The notes: generated by a model not told the origin, from the sequence alone. A stretch of DNA of 64,000 nucleotides from Stutzerimonas stutzeri (GCF_009789555.1 NZ_CP046902.1:174001-238000), one strand, 5' to 3'; numbered from the stretch's first letter, positions 1-9,371 are shown. Numbers and translations are program-made.

Positions 1-423
1 GTTGTGGGTGTCGAAATAGCGGTTGGGCAGCATCAGCAGATTGTTGAACAGCGATACACGCAAGTCATGCACCAGCCCCAGCGAAACCCGGGCAAGGAAG
101 TAATTGCCAAGGAACGAGCCGATGCCCTGCATGACGGCGATGAGGACGATCAGCAGCGGCACGGCCTGCAGCAACTTCAGGTCGGCCAGCCAGGCCTGAT
201 CTCGAAGATAGGGCACTTGAGCGAAAAAGCTGGCATCCGGATTGTTCAGCCCATCGACGAAGAACTTGAGGATATAGCCCAGCATCGGCTGGGTGGAGGC
301 GAAAATCAGGAAGCCGAACAGGCTGACCGCGAACAGCCCCCAATAGGGGAGTACGTAGCGCAGCAACCGCAGGTAAAGGCTTAGACTGGAGGCCGTCTCG
401 GCTTTCTCGGGCGAGCCACTCAT
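1..423 (-). CDS. msbA: MsbA lipid A flippase, N-terminal 141 residues (runs off window)
   Basis: ATP-driven inner-membrane flippase that moves lipid A-core to the periplasmic face. The visible 141 codons cover the start of the transmembrane domain: a short polar N-terminus, then LRLLRYVLPYWGLF, a first membrane helix, a periplasmic stretch containing VPYLRD, a second helix and SLGLVHDLRVSLFNNLL, all typical of Pseudomonas MsbA. The nucleotide-binding domain lies outside the window. ATG at 423 is chosen from family N-termini. It has no strong Shine-Dalgarno sequence and sits in the same frame as the upstream ligase gene, with no stop between them. Free MsbA would therefore need internal initiation, or the two proteins are fused. 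Confidence 0.9.
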   Translation of the reverse strand, partial: MSGSPEKAETASSLSLYLRLLRYVLPYWGLFAVSLFGFLIFASTQPMLGYILKFFVDGLNNPDASFFAQVPYLRDQAWLADLKLLQAVPLLIVLIAVMQGIGSFLGNYFLARVSLGLVHDLRVSLFNNLLMLPNRYFDTHN

Positions 424-1605
424 GGGCGAATGCAACTCATGTGTCGGAGGGCGGCGATGGTAACACAGCGAGGTAGACGACCCTGCCCTCAGCCCAAGCG
501 CCAGCCCCACCGGTAGCCAGGTGAGTAACCACTCCGGGCGCGGTGAATCCCACAGGCTCGCGCCATCGAACAACAACGCCAGGGTGCTGAACGACAGCAT
601 GCCCAACAAGGCGCCGCCCAGTGGCGTGGCCCGCTCACGCACCGCAATGACAGCGCAGCGAGCCCAGATCGCCAACCACAGGACGAGGCCGGGCATGCCG
701 AGCTCCAGCGCCGCATGGGTAAACAGGTTATGCGTATGATCGAACAGGTGCCCCAGAGCCTGGACCCGGTACTCGCTCCCCAGTCCTAAACCCAGCCAGG
801 GCCGATCGCCGATCATGGCCAGGCTCGCAGCAAAGATCTCGGGGCGGTAAGACGTGCCCCTGGCGACCACATAGCTGCCGAATAACCAGTAACCCAAGGC
901 TGCCACGATCAACACCAGGGCAGCGACGATCAGGCCGGCGCGTCCGGCACGCCAGGCGGGCATCAACAGCACGCTGGCGAGCAAGGCAACCCATACGCCG
1001 CGACTCTGCGTCATCACGATGAATGCGAACAGCGCCAACAAGCCGGCAGCCCAAACCCACCGCAGCGCGATCCGCCTGGGCGGCAGGCAGAACCACCAGA
1101 CCAACGCCAGACCGAATACGTAGCCGCCAATAATCGGATGATCGAGCAGGCCGAAGCCGTGCGCTCGCCATGCCCAGGGCTTCGACTCGAACCCATAGTG
1201 CTGTATCAGCGCCGCCAGCGCCGCCAGCGCCAGCCCGAAACCGGCCCAGCCCAGCACCGAGACGACGCGCGACGGCGTCTGGCCCAGGCAGACCAAACCC
1301 AGCAAGAAGGACACGACGTAGATCAGCCGTTTGGCTTCGCGCGCGGGCTCCTCGGCAACGCTCCAGGAAACGCTGAGAGCAGCCCACGCGACCAGTGCGA
1401 TCAGTGCCGTCACGAGCGGCTTTTCCCGCCGCCAGAGGTCGAGCAGCAGCGCCCGGCTGGACCACGACGCCCAGATCGCCGGAAGCCAGAACAGTGCGAT
1501 CAAGCCTTGTTGGTAAACCTTGGCCGTCGTTATCCACGTTATGCCCAGCAAAAACCAGAGCAGACCCAGCGTCAGCCAGGCCAGCCCTATACGACGGCTA
1601 TCCAT
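424..1605 (-). CDS. waaL: O-antigen ligase / Wzy_C family membrane protein, open into msbA
   Basis: Polytopic inner-membrane protein that would join O-polysaccharide to lipid A-core in the periplasm. From ATG 1605 there are about 394 codons, the usual WaaL length, with many hydrophobic segments. The Wzy_C signature is present: PWLGLGLGSEYR followed by DHTHNLF (His about 290 and 292) and ALELGMPGL. Reading codon by codon from 716 to 421 I find no stop; the frame passes through HELHSPM into MsbA. A TGA does overlap the msbA ATG as ATGA, but one base out of the ligase frame. The neighbourhood (msbA, kinase, core genes) supports WaaL over a Wzy polymerase, though sequence alone does not exclude the latter. 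Confidence 0.8.
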
Positions 1606-1702
1606 ACTACCCCTTCGGAAAACGGCGAAATGCGCCAGTTACAGCGATGTTAGAATGCACGCCCTGCTAGACGTCCGCACACTGCTCAAGGCCATCTCTA
1701 CA

Positions 1703-2332
1703 ATGCATGTAAGCCAATTATGCCAGCGAGACTTGCAACAGCTCACCCATAATGCGGCGGTTCTCGAAGCGGATGGCCTGGGCCCTAAAGTCCTGCAGCT
1801 CGAGAACGGTCAGTTCCTGAAAATCTTCCGTCGCAAGCGCTGGCTCTCTTCCGCACTGCTACGGCCTTACTCGCGCCGCTTCATCAACAACGCAGAACGC
1901 CTCCGGGGCCTGGGCATCGCCACGGTGGACGTCCAGGCGCTGTACGAGCTGCCGGACAGGTCGGCCAGCGCGGTGCTGTACGCCCCGCTGCCAGGCGACT
2001 CCCTGAGCCAGCTCGCCAGGCAGCCGGGGTTCAGCTGGTCGCCGATACTGCCTGAATTGATCCGCTTCGTACGCGAGTTGCACCGCAAGGGCATCTACTT
2101 CCGCTCGCTGCACCTGGGCAATATCGTGCTCACCCCGCAAGGTTCCCTGGGCCTGATCGATATCGCCGATATGCGTTTCCTGGGCCGATCGCTCCCTAAC
2201 CACATGGTCCGGCGCAACCTGGCGCACTTCAGCCGCTACCTGGAGCGTGAAAAGTTTCAGAACGCCTTTCCGTTTTCACAGTTCTACGACGTCCTGACCG
2301 GGTCCGAGTCATCGATCAGCAGTTCCGCGTAG
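1703..2332 (+). CDS. Kinase-fold LPS-associated protein (PA4998-like, toluene tolerance family)
   Basis: About 209 residues resembling the small InaA/WaaP-type kinase-fold proteins found beside waaL in pseudomonads (PA4998 in PAO1, from memory). Visible are a Lys-containing N-lobe (KVLQLENGQFLKIFRRKRW) and a C-lobe loop with LHRKGIYFRSLHLGNIVL and GLIDIADMRF, matching the catalytic-loop and Asp-loop positions. The usual HxD is replaced by SLHLGN, so catalytic competence is uncertain. ATG 1703 is preferred over upstream ATGs at 1520 and 1655 because homology-like sequence begins at MHVSQLCQRDL. The gene diverges from the ligase gene, and its 3' end overlaps the convergent glycosyltransferase gene by 49 bp. 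Confidence 0.7.
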   Translation: MHVSQLCQRDLQQLTHNAAVLEADGLGPKVLQLENGQFLKIFRRKRWLSSALLRPYSRRFINNAERLRGLGIATVDVQALYELPDRSASAVLYAPLPGDSLSQLARQPGFSWSPILPELIRFVRELHRKGIYFRSLHLGNIVLTPQGSLGLIDIADMRFLGRSLPNHMVRRNLAHFSRYLEREKFQNAFPFSQFYDVLTGSESSISSSA

Positions 2333-3405
2333 CCGCTGCAGAACTGCTCCCAGGCGTCCTCCGGTGCGAGGCGCCGATCCTGCTCATCGGCGAGCAATCG
2401 CCGATCCGAGTCGAGTACGTGCTCGATGGCGGCGACCCAGCCGGGCACATCGTACGGCGAGACGTAAATGCCACTGAGCCCCAACTGCTCGACGAAGACC
2501 GGCAGATCACTGGCCACGACCGGCACATGCGCCAGTACCGCTTCCTGCAACACCAGGCCCAACCCTTCGCTGCGGGACGGGATCAGCATTACGTCGAACG
2601 CCTGGTACAGCTGCGCAGCGTCCTGACGATGCCCCGCCAGCGTCACCATGGGTTCAAGGCCCAGGCACCGGATGCGTGATTCCAGCTCCGGCCGCTGCTC
2701 CCCGTCACCGACGAGCACCAGGTGGAGGTCCGCGCGTGTACGCGACAACTCGCTCAGCACATCGAGCATCGGTAGAAAGCCCTTCTCCTCGACCAGCCGT
2801 CCGACGGCGCCGAGGACGATCCTCGCGCTATCAACGCCCAGCCTCATCCTGGCTTCGTCGCGCGAAAGCAGTGCCTGCTTGAATGCATGCGGATTCATCG
2901 CTGTTCGCGTAGCGGCTACCGTTCTCCCCAGCTTCGCGCCCAGGGATTCGGCGAGCGCCCCGGACACCGCGACCAGCTTCAGGCGATGCGCAGCGATCGC
3001 GCTGAACAATCTCGGGTCGCTGCGGCGTATGCGGCTCTGCCCATGGAACACCACGACGACCTGAATGCCGGGGTTCAGCCTCGCCACCACCGGAATGATC
3101 AGCCGTGCCACGCCAATGCCATCGAGCAACAGCGCTTTTGGATTGACCCGCTCGATCTCCCGGGCGAGGCGCCGCTGCAGCCACCACTGCGAAAACTTCC
3201 AGACGCCCCGGCCTTTGAGCGCCCTCGCGCTCAACCGCCAATGCAGTGTCTGCCCGCAGCCTGGCCCCCTCCCGGCCTCTCGGCCCATCAGCATCCAGGT
3301 GTGCACCTCACTCTTGTCAGCCACCAGGGTAAGAATCTGCTCATGCACCTGATGGATCGAGGCATGCGCCTTGCCGGAAGACCATACGATACTGACGATG
3401 CTCAA
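2284..3405 (-). CDS. GT4-family glycosyltransferase
   Basis: A 373-residue GT-B fold glycosyltransferase, probably adding a sugar to the LPS outer core. The C-terminal nucleotide-sugar domain shows GRLVEEKGF (about 202-210), LVGDGEQ (about 232-238) and the retaining-GT4 signature SEGLGLVLQEA (about 279-289). The N-terminal part contains VVVVFHGQSR and VAVSGALAESL, typical acceptor-domain elements. Its position between the waaL-side kinase and the unknown transferases matches where PAO1 carries ssg (PA5001), but I cannot establish orthology. It is the last gene of the minus-strand series ending at 2284. Confidence 0.82.
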   Translation of the reverse strand: MSIVSIVWSSGKAHASIHQVHEQILTLVADKSEVHTWMLMGREAGRGPGCGQTLHWRLSARALKGRGVWKFSQWWLQRRLAREIERVNPKALLLDGIGVARLIIPVVARLNPGIQVVVVFHGQSRIRRSDPRLFSAIAAHRLKLVAVSGALAESLGAKLGRTVAATRTAMNPHAFKQALLSRDEARMRLGVDSARIVLGAVGRLVEEKGFLPMLDVLSELSRTRADLHLVLVGDGEQRPELESRIRCLGLEPMVTLAGHRQDAAQLYQAFDVMLIPSRSEGLGLVLQEAVLAHVPVVASDLPVFVEQLGLSGIYVSPYDVPGWVAAIEHVLDSDRRLLADEQDRRLAPEDAWEQFCSGYAELLIDDSDPVRTS

Positions 3406-3435
3406 GCTGCGTACTCCAGCATGATGGCTCTGGAA

Positions 3436-4359
3436 TCAACGTGAGTCATCGGTACCCGCTCTCCGTTCGGTAGCGGTAAATACGCCGTCAGGCGTGCGAA
3501 ACCCTTGCTCGGTAACGCACCACGATGGCCGAGCGGCGAGATCCTGAGGTTGCATCAGCAGATCCGGGGAGCGGCCGGACCACTTGGCGTTCTTCCAGGT
3601 TATGAAGTGGAAATAGGGAAAATCTCGCGCACCATCCTGGTTGTTGGTCAGCCGCCCATCGTTCCATATCCAGCAGTCGGGGAAATCGAAGCCACCGCTG
3701 AGCCATGGAACCCGCGCATGCGGCGTGCTGAACGCCTCGTTGAACTCACTGGTTCGACGCCATGGATTGAAGCGATCGGCCACCCGCCGAAGCGCCTCGG
3801 GCCAGTTTTTTCGGCGAATGAACAATCGGCTGAACGCCGCTTCGTCGAAGGCGCGGTGCTCGGGATCTTCGAAGCAGGCCTGCCAGTTGGGGACGCGCAT
3901 GAACGCCTGGCGCATACGCTCGTTATTGCGCAGCAAACATAAATGGCCCGAAACGCGACGTGCGTGGGTAGACAGCAGATCGTATCGGGCGAGCCGCTCC
4001 TCGGAAAAATAGCCGCGCAGCTGACCGTAGACGAGATCGATATCGCTGAACCCCCAGAAGTCGAATCCATCCAGATGCTCGGCGTGGATATGCCCTAGCG
4101 CGGGCTTGATATCGCAGAGCTTGTAAGGATTGGTTGGCTTGAAGGAGATGCCCAGACGCTCGCTGACCAGCTGGCAGTAGTCAGCAAATGAAATCGGAAC
4201 GATCCGTACGTTATCCGGAAGGTCGTCCGGCGTTCCGCAATCGCTGAAAAAGAGCCAGTCGATGTCAGCGTTCCGCTTGCAGGTCTGCAGGAAAAACGGC
4301 ATCCAGAACGGCCATCGGCCGAAATAGGGAATCAGCAAGCGAATACGTGATGGATTCAC
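3436..4359 (-). CDS. DUF6625-like probable glycosyltransferase
   Basis: A 307-residue protein beginning IRLLIPYFGRWPFWMPFFL, the pattern of the DUF6625 family found in polysaccharide loci. GFSDIDLVYG at about 103-112 supplies a DxD-like motif (Asp106, Asp108) expected of a GT-A, metal-dependent transferase. DEAAFSRLF further on may be another active-site element. Its start overlaps the end of the upstream gene by 4 bp (ATGA), indicating translational coupling. Donor and acceptor are unknown; outer-core synthesis is inferred from context. Confidence 0.68.
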   Translation of the reverse strand: MNPSRIRLLIPYFGRWPFWMPFFLQTCKRNADIDWLFFSDCGTPDDLPDNVRIVPISFADYCQLVSERLGISFKPTNPYKLCDIKPALGHIHAEHLDGFDFWGFSDIDLVYGQLRGYFSEERLARYDLLSTHARRVSGHLCLLRNNERMRQAFMRVPNWQACFEDPEHRAFDEAAFSRLFIRRKNWPEALRRVADRFNPWRRTSEFNEAFSTPHARVPWLSGGFDFPDCWIWNDGRLTNNQDGARDFPYFHFITWKNAKWSGRSPDLLMQPQDLAARPSWCVTEQGFRTPDGVFTATERRAGTDDSR

Positions 4360-5315
4360 TTCAGCCTCCAGAACAGGCGCAATCGATCCAGCAGGCCCAT
4401 CGGTGGGCGGTCCCGTAGCGGCTTATCCAACGCCTGGACGATACGTTGCCCGATGCGCGAGAAGCTGTACTCCCGCTCTGCCAAGGCCCGACCCGCAGAA
4501 GCGATGCGCGCCGCCAGGTCGGGATCCGAACGCAACATCACAAGCTTGCTTCGCAATTCATCGACGCTGCGGTAAAGCACTAGGTTTTCCATATCGACGA
4601 AACCCAGCGCCTCATTTTCTGCCTCGCCCTGATCCCAGGCCAGCAATACACAACCGCAGGCCATCGCTTCGAAGTTTTTGATCATATATTCGCCCATGCC
4701 GACGTCGGCACTGACGAAGAAGCGAATGCGGTTGAGGGTATTGCAATAATCCTCGCCGGACTGGGTGCGGGTAACGACCAGGTCCTCGACTTTTGCCAGC
4801 TCATCGAGCAGTGCCTTGCGTTCGCTATAGGCGCCGCTTTTGGTGCTGCCGACGAAGGCCAGTTCGATATCGCGCACCTGCCCCAGATCGCGCAGCAATG
4901 CCTGGTCGTAACCCTTGGGAACGAAGACTGCATCGAAACCTTCCTGGCGAAGCCGCTCGCTGACCATGTAACCGGAGCTAATCACACGCACCCACGGCAA
5001 GCGCCGATAGTGGGCGCTGAATTTTTGACTGTATTTGCCGGTTATATAGTTCTGGTAAGCATCATGTTCCAGAATCACAAGATTAGGGATCGAACGAATA
5101 AAACCGACTTGTTTGATCTCTTGTTTGAAACGTAAAAAAAATACGATCCGGTCATACCGGGTGGAGTCTACATGCTCATGAAAATAACCCCGCAGGTTCG
5201 CCTGCTGATCGCGATCCAGCCGACGTATGTCGCATAAACAATTGTCTTGAACCGCTTGATAAAGCCGATCCAGAATGGCGCGCTGCTCGGCCTGAACCAG
5301 AAATAGTACTTTCAA
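4356..5315 (-). CDS. Glycosyltransferase family 1-like protein (GT-B fold)
   Basis: About 319 residues. The C-terminal half contains YMIKNFEAMACGCVLLAWD, characteristic of the Glyco_trans_1_2/CgeB-type domain, followed by a helix ending in AEREYSFSRIGQRI. The start is set at the TTG at 5315, giving MKVLFLVQAE, because AGGGAG lies 9 nt upstream. An ATG at 5354 is open but has less support and would add 13 unconserved-looking residues. Parts of this gene, for example around 5030-5150, look more AT-rich than the flanking LPS genes, consistent with acquisition by transfer. The sugar specificity is unknown. Confidence 0.68.
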   Translation of the reverse strand: MKVLFLVQAEQRAILDRLYQAVQDNCLCDIRRLDRDQQANLRGYFHEHVDSTRYDRIVFFLRFKQEIKQVGFIRSIPNLVILEHDAYQNYITGKYSQKFSAHYRRLPWVRVISSGYMVSERLRQEGFDAVFVPKGYDQALLRDLGQVRDIELAFVGSTKSGAYSERKALLDELAKVEDLVVTRTQSGEDYCNTLNRIRFFVSADVGMGEYMIKNFEAMACGCVLLAWDQGEAENEALGFVDMENLVLYRSVDELRSKLVMLRSDPDLAARIASAGRALAEREYSFSRIGQRIVQALDKPLRDRPPMGLLDRLRLFWRLK

Positions 5316-5372
5316 CAAATTACGCTCCCTGCAACAGCCGTTCATGGCCCGCATGCGCGGTCCTAATGCCTA

Positions 5373-6422
5373 TCAAGACAGCCTCTGCGCATCGTCAAGC
5401 AAGGCCTGCAACCTCTTCCGCTGACCGCTCGACAGTAGACGCAACCAACCGACCGGGGGGTCTGCCGCGATACTGGACGAATCGAAACCGCTATTTACCA
5501 ATTCCATGGCATAGACGGGCGCACAGGCTGCGGAATATGCATCGCGAGGCAGATTGACAGCGTAGAACGCCGACCGCGCCATCTTGGGTGCCTTACGGAC
5601 ATAAAGGGTACTGGCTAATCGAAAAATCAGACGCCTCCACTTCGAGGGCTTAGGGCGGCTGCGAGGAACTTGGCCTGATGCCTTGATAAGCGCTGGGCTA
5701 TAAACCTCACCATGGTTCGCGAAGAACACATCGAGGACAGGTCGCCAATATCGTTTCTCTCCGTAATAGTGCCTGACCAGGCCACGTGTCTCTGTCGGTT
5801 CAGGCAAACCGTAGGCGGCAACGCCAACAGCGAACTGCTCGATGATATGGATGTCTGGCGCCAAGGGGTGAAGCTCATCAATCAGATCGATGGCATGATC
5901 CATCAGAGGCACAGCATCCTGATTCAGACCAAGCACTCCCGAGTTAATCAGGCGCATGTCGTCGCCAACTCCATACTCCTCGCGCAAGAGGCTGGCTGTG
6001 GCCGCATATAACGGCTGGTCCGCCCATTCGCCCCAAGTCCCCTCTATCTTGTCGACCAACCATTCGCCGCGGCTCAGCCGTTCGAACAGCCGGTTCGCCG
6101 GCGCTATGAAAAAGGTATCGGTATCGATGAAGACGCTCCGCTCGCAGCTGGCTAGCGCTGCACGAATCGCCACCGCCTTGCGCCGATGGAGATAACCTTG
6201 CCGTCCCGTCCAGTCATCCAGCTCGTCACCGCTCAGCGCGACAACATCGACTGGCCAACCGGTAAATGCTTCAGGCTCGTCGGTATAAACCAGGATGCTG
6301 GGCATCGACTCCGGTGTCGTACACCGAAGTGCGGAGAGCATGCTGAACTTAGCCTCTTGTCGATAACTCTTTTGCTTGCCGTATACCAAGTAAACGAGTT
6401 GAGACCTTTCACGGGAAACCAT
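5373..6422 (-). CDS. Putative GT-A glycosyltransferase with DTD motif
   Basis: A 349-residue protein from ATG 6422, which overlaps the TAA of the upstream wapH-like gene (TAATG). SVFIDTDTFF at about 96-105 holds a DxD-type motif (Asp100, Asp102), and the segment from QLVYLVYGKQ resembles nucleotide-diphospho-sugar transferases. A later INSGVLGL motif also fits GT-A folds of the GT8/DUF type. The C-terminal 100 residues contain a short basic and hydrophobic stretch, possibly membrane-associated. I do not recognise a characterised homologue. Outer-core or O-unit glycosylation is inferred only from the operon. Confidence 0.62.
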   Translation of the reverse strand: MVSRERSQLVYLVYGKQKSYRQEAKFSMLSALRCTTPESMPSILVYTDEPEAFTGWPVDVVALSGDELDDWTGRQGYLHRRKAVAIRAALASCERSVFIDTDTFFIAPANRLFERLSRGEWLVDKIEGTWGEWADQPLYAATASLLREEYGVGDDMRLINSGVLGLNQDAVPLMDHAIDLIDELHPLAPDIHIIEQFAVGVAAYGLPEPTETRGLVRHYYGEKRYWRPVLDVFFANHGEVYSPALIKASGQVPRSRPKPSKWRRLIFRLASTLYVRKAPKMARSAFYAVNLPRDAYSAACAPVYAMELVNSGFDSSSIAADPPVGWLRLLSSGQRKRLQALLDDAQRLS

Positions 6423-7540
6423 TAGAGCGAACCGAATAAATGCATGATGGGCAGGTTCCAAAATCGCTGCCGAGCAGCCGCATCGGAGAAATGTTCCACA
6501 AGATGAGCGGACAGCTTTTCACTTTCCGCACTGCACGCCTCTTCACTTACCATTCGCACCATCAAGGCGCTCAAGGCATCGAAGTCGCCCAGCCCAAACA
6601 GCAGGCTTTGGCTATCCACCACCTCACGCCCGCCGCCACAATCGGTGCAGACCACCGGCACCCCGGCCGCCATGGCTTCCAGCAGCACCATGCCGAATGG
6701 CTCGTGGTCTGAGGTCAACGCAAAGAGATCGAACGCTTTGAAGTAGCGTCTGCCGTGCTGCACCTGCCCGAGAAATCGCACCTGATCGGCGACACCCAGG
6801 TCCCTGGCCAGTTGGCGAAGTTGCGCATCCAGCCGGCCGCTGCCCATGATCGCAAGCAGGCTGTTGGCGGGTAGTCGCGGCAATGCCCGGGCGAAACCTC
6901 GGATCAGGGTGGCCTGATCCTTGTCAGGGTGCAGGCGGCCGGCATTGCCAACCACCCAGGCGTCCGGAGGCAGCTGCAACGCCGCGCGGGCGTCAAGGCG
7001 GGAAATCTGCTCGGCCTGCACGGCGGCGACGTCGATGCGATTGTAAAGGGTTTCGATACGCGCGCTTTCCCAGCCGGGAAGATCAGCACGCATCTCGTCA
7101 CGCACCGCGTTGGAAACGCCGAGCAACAGCAAGCGGGCACGGAAGCGATTGACGAACCAGCGCCGCATGGGCCGGCTATAAACGCCGAAGGCATGATGTA
7201 CGCCAATCACCGGCAGCCCGGTCGCCAGCAACGCAATGTAGATCGGTTTGAACCGATGAGCGATGCAGAGCCGATAATCTCGCTTGGCCGCGATGCTGCG
7301 AAGCCGGCGCATGGCACCGACTTTGAGCCCACGCACATCCTTGCTGTCGTAGCCGAGAAAGATCACCTCATCCGAAGCCGAACCGCGAATGACCTCGTCG
7401 CTCGGCGACCCGGTCAGGTAGACGGTACAGACCTTGTACGGCGTGCCTGTGAAAAGCGCGGCGTACTGACGCGCACAGTCCAGAAACGGACCGTCATAGC
7501 CATGGCAGAACTGCAAAACCCATGGATCGGACGCTGTCAT
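6422..7540 (-). CDS. wapH: LPS core GT4 glycosyltransferase (WapH-like)
   Basis: A 372-residue GT4 glycosyltransferase. The N-terminal domain starts WVLQFCHGYDGPFLDCARQY. The C-terminal domain has NAGRLHPDKDQ (about 199-209) and the catalytic HEPFGMVLLEAMAAG with Glu280 and Glu288. Position directly downstream of the core carbamoyltransferase matches PAO1 wapH (PA5004), implicated in outer-core glucose addition. It overlaps the carbamoyltransferase gene by 4 bp (ATGA), so the two are probably co-translated. The assignment rests on family plus recalled gene order; the donor sugar is not proven. Confidence 0.75.
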   Translation of the reverse strand: MTASDPWVLQFCHGYDGPFLDCARQYAALFTGTPYKVCTVYLTGSPSDEVIRGSASDEVIFLGYDSKDVRGLKVGAMRRLRSIAAKRDYRLCIAHRFKPIYIALLATGLPVIGVHHAFGVYSRPMRRWFVNRFRARLLLLGVSNAVRDEMRADLPGWESARIETLYNRIDVAAVQAEQISRLDARAALQLPPDAWVVGNAGRLHPDKDQATLIRGFARALPRLPANSLLAIMGSGRLDAQLRQLARDLGVADQVRFLGQVQHGRRYFKAFDLFALTSDHEPFGMVLLEAMAAGVPVVCTDCGGGREVVDSQSLLFGLGDFDALSALMVRMVSEEACSAESEKLSAHLVEHFSDAAARQRFWNLPIMHLFGSL

Positions 7541-9279
7541 GCCAGCTTGTCACCCTTTACAACCAACACATCTTCCATGATCAGGTACTGCAGATCCGAG
7601 CCATAGAACATGTTCAGCGCATCGGTCGGGGAACAGATCATCGGCTCCCCACGACGGTTGAGCGACGTGTTGAGCGAGACGCCGTTGCCGGTGAGTTTCT
7701 CCAGTTCGAGCATCAGGTCATACCAGCGAGGGTTGTGGCGACGCTCGAGGACCTGCGCTCGCGATGTGCCGTCTTCGTGTACCACCTCGCCGACGCGCTC
7801 CTTCCAGCCCTCGTTCACTTCAAACGTGAACGTCATGAACGGGCTCGGATGATCGACCTTGAGCATCTGCGGCGCGACGGTGTCGAGCATCGACGGGCAG
7901 AAGGGTCTCCAGCGTTCACGGAACTTGATCTGCTCGTTGATGCGGTTGGCCACTCCGGGCACGCTCGGGCAGCCAATGATGGAGCGTCCGCCCAGGGCAC
8001 GCGGACCGAACTCCATCCGACCCTGGAACCAGGCCACCGGATTGCCGTCGACCATGATCTGCGCGATGCGCTGCGGCATATTCTCGATTTGTTCCCACGC
8101 CGGCTTGTTCGGATGCCGTGCACAGGCCGCGATGATGTCTTCGTTCGAGTACGCGGGGCCGAGATAGACGTGCTCCATCTTTTCCACCGGCACGCCGCGC
8201 TGGTGCGAAATGTATGCCGCTGCGCCGACCGCCGTACCGGCATCGCCGGAAGCGGGTTGCACGAACAGTTCCTTTACTTCCGGACGCGCGATGATTTTCT
8301 GGTTCAGCTTGACGTTGAGCGCGCAACCTCCGGCGAACGCGATCTTGCCGGTCTGGCGAATGATGTCGCCCAGGTAGTAATCCATCATTTCCAACGCCAG
8401 CTTTTCGAACAGTGCCTGCATGCTGGCGGCATAGTGGATGTACGGGTCGTCGGCGATATCGCCTTCGCGCTTCGGTCCCAGCCACTCGATCAGCTTGGGC
8501 GAAAAGTAGTAGCCCTTGCCCTTCTCCTTGTAGCGGCGCAAACCGATGACGTTGGCGTAATCGGTGTTGATGATCAGCTCCCCATCCTCGAATTTGGCCA
8601 GACGAGAAAAGTCGTACTTGCTCGCATCGCCATAGGGCGCCATGCCCATGACCTTGAATTCGCCATCGAGCATTTCGAAGCCGAGGAATTCGGTGATGGC
8701 GCCGTACAGACCGCCGAGCGAATCCGGATCGTAGAATTCCTTGATCTTGTGGATCCGGCCATTCTCGCCATAGCCAAAAAAGGTGGTGGCGTACTCACCT
8801 TTGCCATCGATACCGAGAATGGCGGTTTTTTCCGTAAAGCCCGAGCAGTGATAAGCGCTCGACGCGTGCGCCAGATGATGCTCGACCGGCTCGATCTTGA
8901 TTTTTTTCAGATCGAAACCCAGCTGTTGCAGGCACCATTGAATGCGCTTGTAGTAGCGTTTGTAGCGCCGATTGCCGAACAGGATGGCATCCAGCGCGCG
9001 ATCCGGGGCGTACCAGTAGCGTTTGGCGTAATGCCACCGTGCTTTTTCGAAGAGGCTGATCGGCGCAAAAGGGATGGCCACGACGTCGACGTCGGACGGC
9101 TTGATACCGGCCTGTTCCAGGCAGAACTTGGCCGACTCGTAGGGCATGCGATTCTTGGCATGCTTGTCGCGCACGAACCGCTCTTCTTCCGCTGCGGCGA
9201 TGAGCTTGCCGTCGATGTACAGCGCCGCGGAAGGATCGTGACTGAGGGCGCCGGAAAGGCCGAGAATCGTCAGTGCCAC
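7537..9279 (-). CDS. wapO: LPS core carbamoyltransferase (NodU/CmcH family, WapO-like)
   Basis: A 580-residue O-carbamoyltransferase expected to transfer a carbamoyl group from carbamoyl phosphate to a core heptose, a hallmark of Pseudomonas LPS. The N-terminal Kae1-like domain starts TILGLSGALSHDPSAALYID and holds the metal/substrate motif VEHHLAHASSAYH (about 132-144). The C-terminal domain contains FGPRALGGRSIIG and SLNRRGEPM. Length and architecture match the family. It lies in the minus-strand LPS operon just ahead of the wapH-like gene. Confidence 0.88.
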   Translation of the reverse strand: MALTILGLSGALSHDPSAALYIDGKLIAAAEEERFVRDKHAKNRMPYESAKFCLEQAGIKPSDVDVVAIPFAPISLFEKARWHYAKRYWYAPDRALDAILFGNRRYKRYYKRIQWCLQQLGFDLKKIKIEPVEHHLAHASSAYHCSGFTEKTAILGIDGKGEYATTFFGYGENGRIHKIKEFYDPDSLGGLYGAITEFLGFEMLDGEFKVMGMAPYGDASKYDFSRLAKFEDGELIINTDYANVIGLRRYKEKGKGYYFSPKLIEWLGPKREGDIADDPYIHYAASMQALFEKLALEMMDYYLGDIIRQTGKIAFAGGCALNVKLNQKIIARPEVKELFVQPASGDAGTAVGAAAYISHQRGVPVEKMEHVYLGPAYSNEDIIAACARHPNKPAWEQIENMPQRIAQIMVDGNPVAWFQGRMEFGPRALGGRSIIGCPSVPGVANRINEQIKFRERWRPFCPSMLDTVAPQMLKVDHPSPFMTFTFEVNEGWKERVGEVVHEDGTSRAQVLERRHNPRWYDLMLELEKLTGNGVSLNTSLNRRGEPMICSPTDALNMFYGSDLQYLIMEDVLVVKGDKLA

Positions 9280-9310
9280 TGTAAAAAGCCTCTTGAAAGC
9301 AGCGTGGGGG

Positions 9311-9332
9311 GCTTAAGCCTTGGGCTTGAAGC
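9311..9332. repeat. AAGCC-type hairpin between two LPS genes
   Basis: Within the 92-bp gap upstream of the carbamoyltransferase gene, GCTT-AAGCC-TT-GGCTT-(G)-AAGC folds into an interrupted hairpin. Further GCCTCA-like words follow to 9395. The vocabulary resembles the repeats at 15663, 24633 and 40372. It may be a REP-like element or an attenuating hairpin in the operon; it has no U-tract. Confidence 0.45.
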
Positions 9333-9371
9333 ACCGCGTTGTAGTACAGCCCGTGGGCTTCGTTTTCAGCC

